From Novosphingobium sp. 9U (GTDB lineage: Bacteria > Pseudomonadota > Alphaproteobacteria > Sphingomonadales > Sphingomonadaceae): a DNA stretch of 7,685 nucleotides. The stretch is from NCBI RefSeq assembly GCF_902506425.1, contig NZ_LR732485.1, forward strand, positions 1 through 7,685. Reading direction: 5' to 3'. How positions within the stretch are numbered: the stretch's first letter is position 1; the number at the start of each line of letters is the position of its first letter. The notes under the pieces were generated by a model, which worked only from the letters and a program-made list of their open reading frames with translations, was not told the origin of the DNA and ran no database searches. The position numbers and the translations under genes are program-made. Of the stretch, positions 6,006 to 7,685 are shown piece by piece.

Positions 6006-6299
6006 TCAGTGTAAGCCCTTTCTGGGTCGTCGCGGAAAACGTTCACTGAAGTCTTCGAAGAAAACTCCAATGCCTTCTAGCGCGAGTTTCGCGCGGAAGG
6101 CGCTTAGAGCTTCAAGCTCGGTTGCGAACGACGTGTGCCATAAGGTGGACGTCCCTTGGTCATCTACGACTTCCAGGCGCCAGGTGGAGCGATCTTCTAA
6201 ACGATAGATCTGAACCTCAATTTCGCGGCCATCTCGAGTGATACCGTGGCTCAGGTGCGAATAGACCAGTTCAGGTAGGCCCTCAAATCCACTTATCAC
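6006..6299 (-). CDS. Conserved-looking small protein of unknown function
   Basis: The 97-residue protein starts with GTG at 6297-6299 behind a strong GAGGGGG; a TTG at 6380 in the same frame would be longer but has no such site and its extra residues look non-coding. I do not recognise a named family. The sequence alternates polar beta-like stretches, such as REIEVQIYRLED and TWRLEVVDDQG, with a helix-like ELEALSAFRAKLALEGIGVF, ending in a basic tail (FPRRPRKGLH). This suggests a small alpha/beta cytoplasmic protein. It has no signal peptide, membrane segment or cysteine pair. It converges with the sciP-like gene, with 162 bases between the stops. Confidence 0.7.
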   Translation of the reverse strand: MISGFEGLPELVYSHLSHGITRDGREIEVQIYRLEDRSTWRLEVVDDQGTSTLWHTSFATELEALSAFRAKLALEGIGVFFEDFSERFPRRPRKGLH

Positions 6300-6521
6300 C
6301 GCGCCCCCTCGTGACTTGTTTGCAGCGCACCCTTCGATGGGCTCGCTTGGACCGCTCTTTTCACACGTTGGAGCTGACAAGCAAGCCGGATCATTGCGGG
6401 TGGGCGTGGCCCTGCCGGCAAGAAGGAACGCTGATCCGAAGGGCAGCCTTCCGCCGGGTGCCCGGAAAAGGACGCCAAAGCGCCCGTCCGTTATGCGTCC
6501 TCGTGAGCCAGTGCACGGGTC
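6300..6521. other. Gap with no convincing gene
   Basis: The segment lies upstream of the 97-residue unknown gene and downstream of the first zinc-ribbon gene, both on the minus strand. Open frames cross it on both strands, but their predicted proteins are rich in R, P and S without any pattern and none has a good ribosome binding site. The strong GAGGGGG for the downstream gene is at its left end. Confidence 0.4.
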
Positions 6522-6764
6522 TCATGAGAGTGCCTGAGGATGACGCGGGCCTGCTTCCCTGCCTGCACCTGCGCACTGGCTGAAGGCCACTCGGTGGCTG
6601 AAGCCTGGATCTACGCCCGCCCGGTAGCTTCGATTAACGACGAAGCGGCCGTGACAGTCAGGGCAGCGGAAGATCTCGCCGCGCGCCTTGATGGCATCCT
6701 TGATGTGGATTTCGGCCCATGCCTCACCAATCCCGATCTCACCGACTTGAGCTCTCGCGCGCAT
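6522..6764 (-). CDS. Small CXXC zinc-ribbon-like protein, copy A
   Basis: The 80-residue protein (ATG at 6764; a TTG at 6773 would add three residues) has no clear ribosome binding site, so the start is uncertain. Residues 32-41 read FRCPDCHGRF, giving Cys34 and Cys37, followed by His57 and Cys64: a C-X2-C-X19-H-X6-C arrangement fit for one zinc ion. The protein ends in PRHPQALS. The same arrangement and ending occur in the gene at 7235-7465. The layout recalls the zinc finger at the front of CoiA-like proteins (C-X2-C ... H ... C), but this is only a resemblance. No signal peptide is seen, so a cytoplasmic nucleic-acid- or protein-binding role is a guess. Confidence 0.65.
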   Translation of the reverse strand: MRARAQVGEIGIGEAWAEIHIKDAIKARGEIFRCPDCHGRFVVNRSYRAGVDPGFSHRVAFSQCAGAGREAGPRHPQALS

Positions 6765-6926
6765 TCTCGCCAACTAGCCCGCAGCCCTTAACGTTCGGCA
6801 AAAAGCGAGGGACCGGAAGCGCTTACGGCTGCCGCGATCAATGGTGGCTCATCGACTTGGATATCCAACGATCGACAGGGGTGGACAAAGAAGGCACAAG
6901 CTGGTCCGAGAGCGGGTTTAAACGAC

Positions 6927-7106
6927 ATGTCCATGTTTTGCGCCCTAGGTCGCCACAAACCCTCGGTGGTCTCGATAGCTCGCGACAAGGATGGGGAATA
7001 CATCGCCTTGTGCGAGGCTTGCGGTGTTCCGCTGGCGCGCGACAGCGAAGGCAAATGGCATGCGAGGAGGCCGGTCACATCTACCGCCTCGCGTGAGCCA
7101 AGCTAA
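6927..7106 (+). CDS. Small Cys/His protein, possible zinc ribbon, unrelated to copies A and B
   Basis: This 59-residue frame runs from ATG 6927 (a second ATG at 6933) to TAA at 7104-7106. It has Cys5 and His10 in FCALGRH, then LCEACGVPLARD with Cys29 and Cys32, then GKWHARRP. The spacing C-X4-H ... C-X2-C could hold zinc. The pattern, with LC-x2-CG-x-PL and a following G-x-W, has the look of small unnamed proteins common in sphingomonads, which is recall and not a checked match. The ribosome binding site is weak. It is divergent from copy A and convergent with copy B. Confidence 0.6.
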   Translation: MSMFCALGRHKPSVVSIARDKDGEYIALCEACGVPLARDSEGKWHARRPVTSTASREPS

Positions 7107-7147
7107 GCCTGCCCGCTTGCTCCCCGATGGGTTGAGGCGGCTCACGC

Positions 7148-7166
7148 GATTGGGTTCATTCCAATC
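7148..7166. repeat. Small inverted repeat between convergent small genes
   Basis: GATTGG (7148-7153) and CCAATC (7161-7166) are perfect reverse complements around a seven-base loop. It lies between the stops of the small Cys/His gene (plus) and copy B (minus) and could help terminate transcription, but the stem is short, not GC-rich, and has no T-run. Confidence 0.3.
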
Positions 7167-7234
7167 AACCTGCCCGAAGTGCGACGATCAAGCCTGTGCG
7201 CTTTCACGAGCGTGCGCTTAGCAGATGCTGTGGT

Positions 7235-7465
7235 TCAATCGAGAGCATCGGGATGTCGAGGCGAAAGCACCGTATCGTCTCCGAGGCATTCGGCGCGTCC
7301 TTTGCGATGCGTCACACCTGCCTTCCGCGTGCCGGTGAAATCCCGCGCCACATAAACCGGGCCGTGGCACGACGCACACCGTTTCCGGCTCCCGTCAAAC
7401 TTCCAGACGTCCGCGACAGCCACTCGCTTCCAAACGCCGTTAACCTCGACTTCGATGTAATCCAT
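7235..7465 (-). CDS. Small CXXC zinc-ribbon-like protein, copy B
   Basis: The 76-residue protein starts at ATG 7465 with only a weak GGGG upstream. An N-terminal beta-like part (YIEVEVNGVWKRVAVADVW) precedes RCASCHGPVYV with Cys30 and Cys33, then His53 and Cys60, and the end PRHPDALD. From Cys30 to the end it aligns with copy A without gaps, with 17 of 47 positions identical by my count, including all four putative zinc ligands and PRHP-x-AL. The N-terminal halves differ. C-A-S-C-H also fits the haem c motif, but there is no signal peptide. The function is unknown. Confidence 0.75.
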   Translation of the reverse strand: MDYIEVEVNGVWKRVAVADVWKFDGSRKRCASCHGPVYVARDFTGTRKAGVTHRKGRAECLGDDTVLSPRHPDALD

Positions 7466-7532
7466 GAACTGATGCCCCGCTTTCTGTAAGCATTGGCAGC
7501 AGTTTAGCTCGTTCGCACGCGGAGCAATCGCG

Positions 7533-7685
7533 ATGTTTTATAGCGGGACCTTAACCATGCTGATGTTGAACGGGCTGCGGCTTGGTCAACTCATCAGCGC
7601 CGGGGCAATCATCGAGAGCGGGCAAGAGCCCGACAGCCATCAACGTGCGCTATGTAAGGCTCGCGCGCACCGAGCGATGGGGGAT
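7533..7685 (+). CDS. Unknown protein, N-terminal part, runs off right edge
   Basis: An ATG at 7533 with GGAG 8 bases upstream opens a frame that stays open to the window end (51 codons). The start is MFYSGTLTMLMLNGLRLGQL, followed by a moderately hydrophobic stretch and then a polar part with Q-E-P-D-S-H-Q-R. I recognise no family. The good ribosome binding site and the lack of stops support a gene, but 51 codons is too little to be sure. A later in-frame ATG at 7557 could also be the start. Confidence 0.45.
   Translation, partial: MFYSGTLTMLMLNGLRLGQLISAGAIIESGQEPDSHQRALCKARAHRAMGD

Noticed and set aside
7235..7465. CASCH and, in the related gene, CPDCH as haem c attachment motifs (CXXCH)
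   Set aside because: Neither protein has a signal peptide for export, and the conserved downstream His and Cys at identical spacing in both fit a zinc site better.
1..7685. tRNA, rRNA, CRISPR array, transposase or integrase
   Set aside because: I looked for them on both strands and found no cloverleaf, repeat-spacer pattern or recognisable recombinase motif; possible mobility is inferred only from remnants and gene mixture.

Overview
The window is GC-rich DNA, most likely from an alphaproteobacterium. The evidence is two gene families characteristic of that class: a MipZ-type division-plane ATPase and a SciP/DUF1153 cell-cycle regulator. A sphingomonad is my best guess, from the general look of the redox genes and small zinc-ribbon proteins; this is a family-level impression that I could not test by search.

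Left part (1-4284): a redox/detoxification block. A flavin-reductase-like gene runs off the left edge on the minus strand. Next to it is a 5'-truncated SnoaL-like (NTF2-fold) gene on the plus strand, followed by a strong hairpin. Then comes a three-gene minus-strand operon: AhpD/carboxymuconolactone-decarboxylase-like protein, SDR oxidoreductase, quinone-oxidoreductase-like dehydrogenase. It is transcribed away from a divergent LysR-family regulator. The 122-base gap between operon and regulator carries two perfect inverted repeats, one of which overlaps the regulator's ribosome binding site. The simplest reading is a LysR-controlled response to an electrophile, quinone or reactive carbonyl compound.

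Middle part (4350-5843): a complete mipZ homologue (minus) and, about 315 bases away and divergent from it, a complete sciP-like gene (plus). Both families are best known from Caulobacter cell-cycle control. Here they sit together beside catabolic genes and small unknowns, which makes this the most interesting feature of the window. The gap between them holds a GC palindrome and a stretch with coding-like base use that I could not assign.

Right part (6006-7685): small genes only. There is one unknown 97-residue protein and two homologous CXXC zinc-ribbon proteins, with the identical spacing C-X2-C-X19-H-X6-C in both. Between these two lies an unrelated 59-residue C/H-rich protein on the opposite strand, and an unknown reading frame runs off the right edge. 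Remnants and small unknown genes suggest accessory or rearranged DNA, but I see no transposase, integrase, tRNA, rRNA or CRISPR array.
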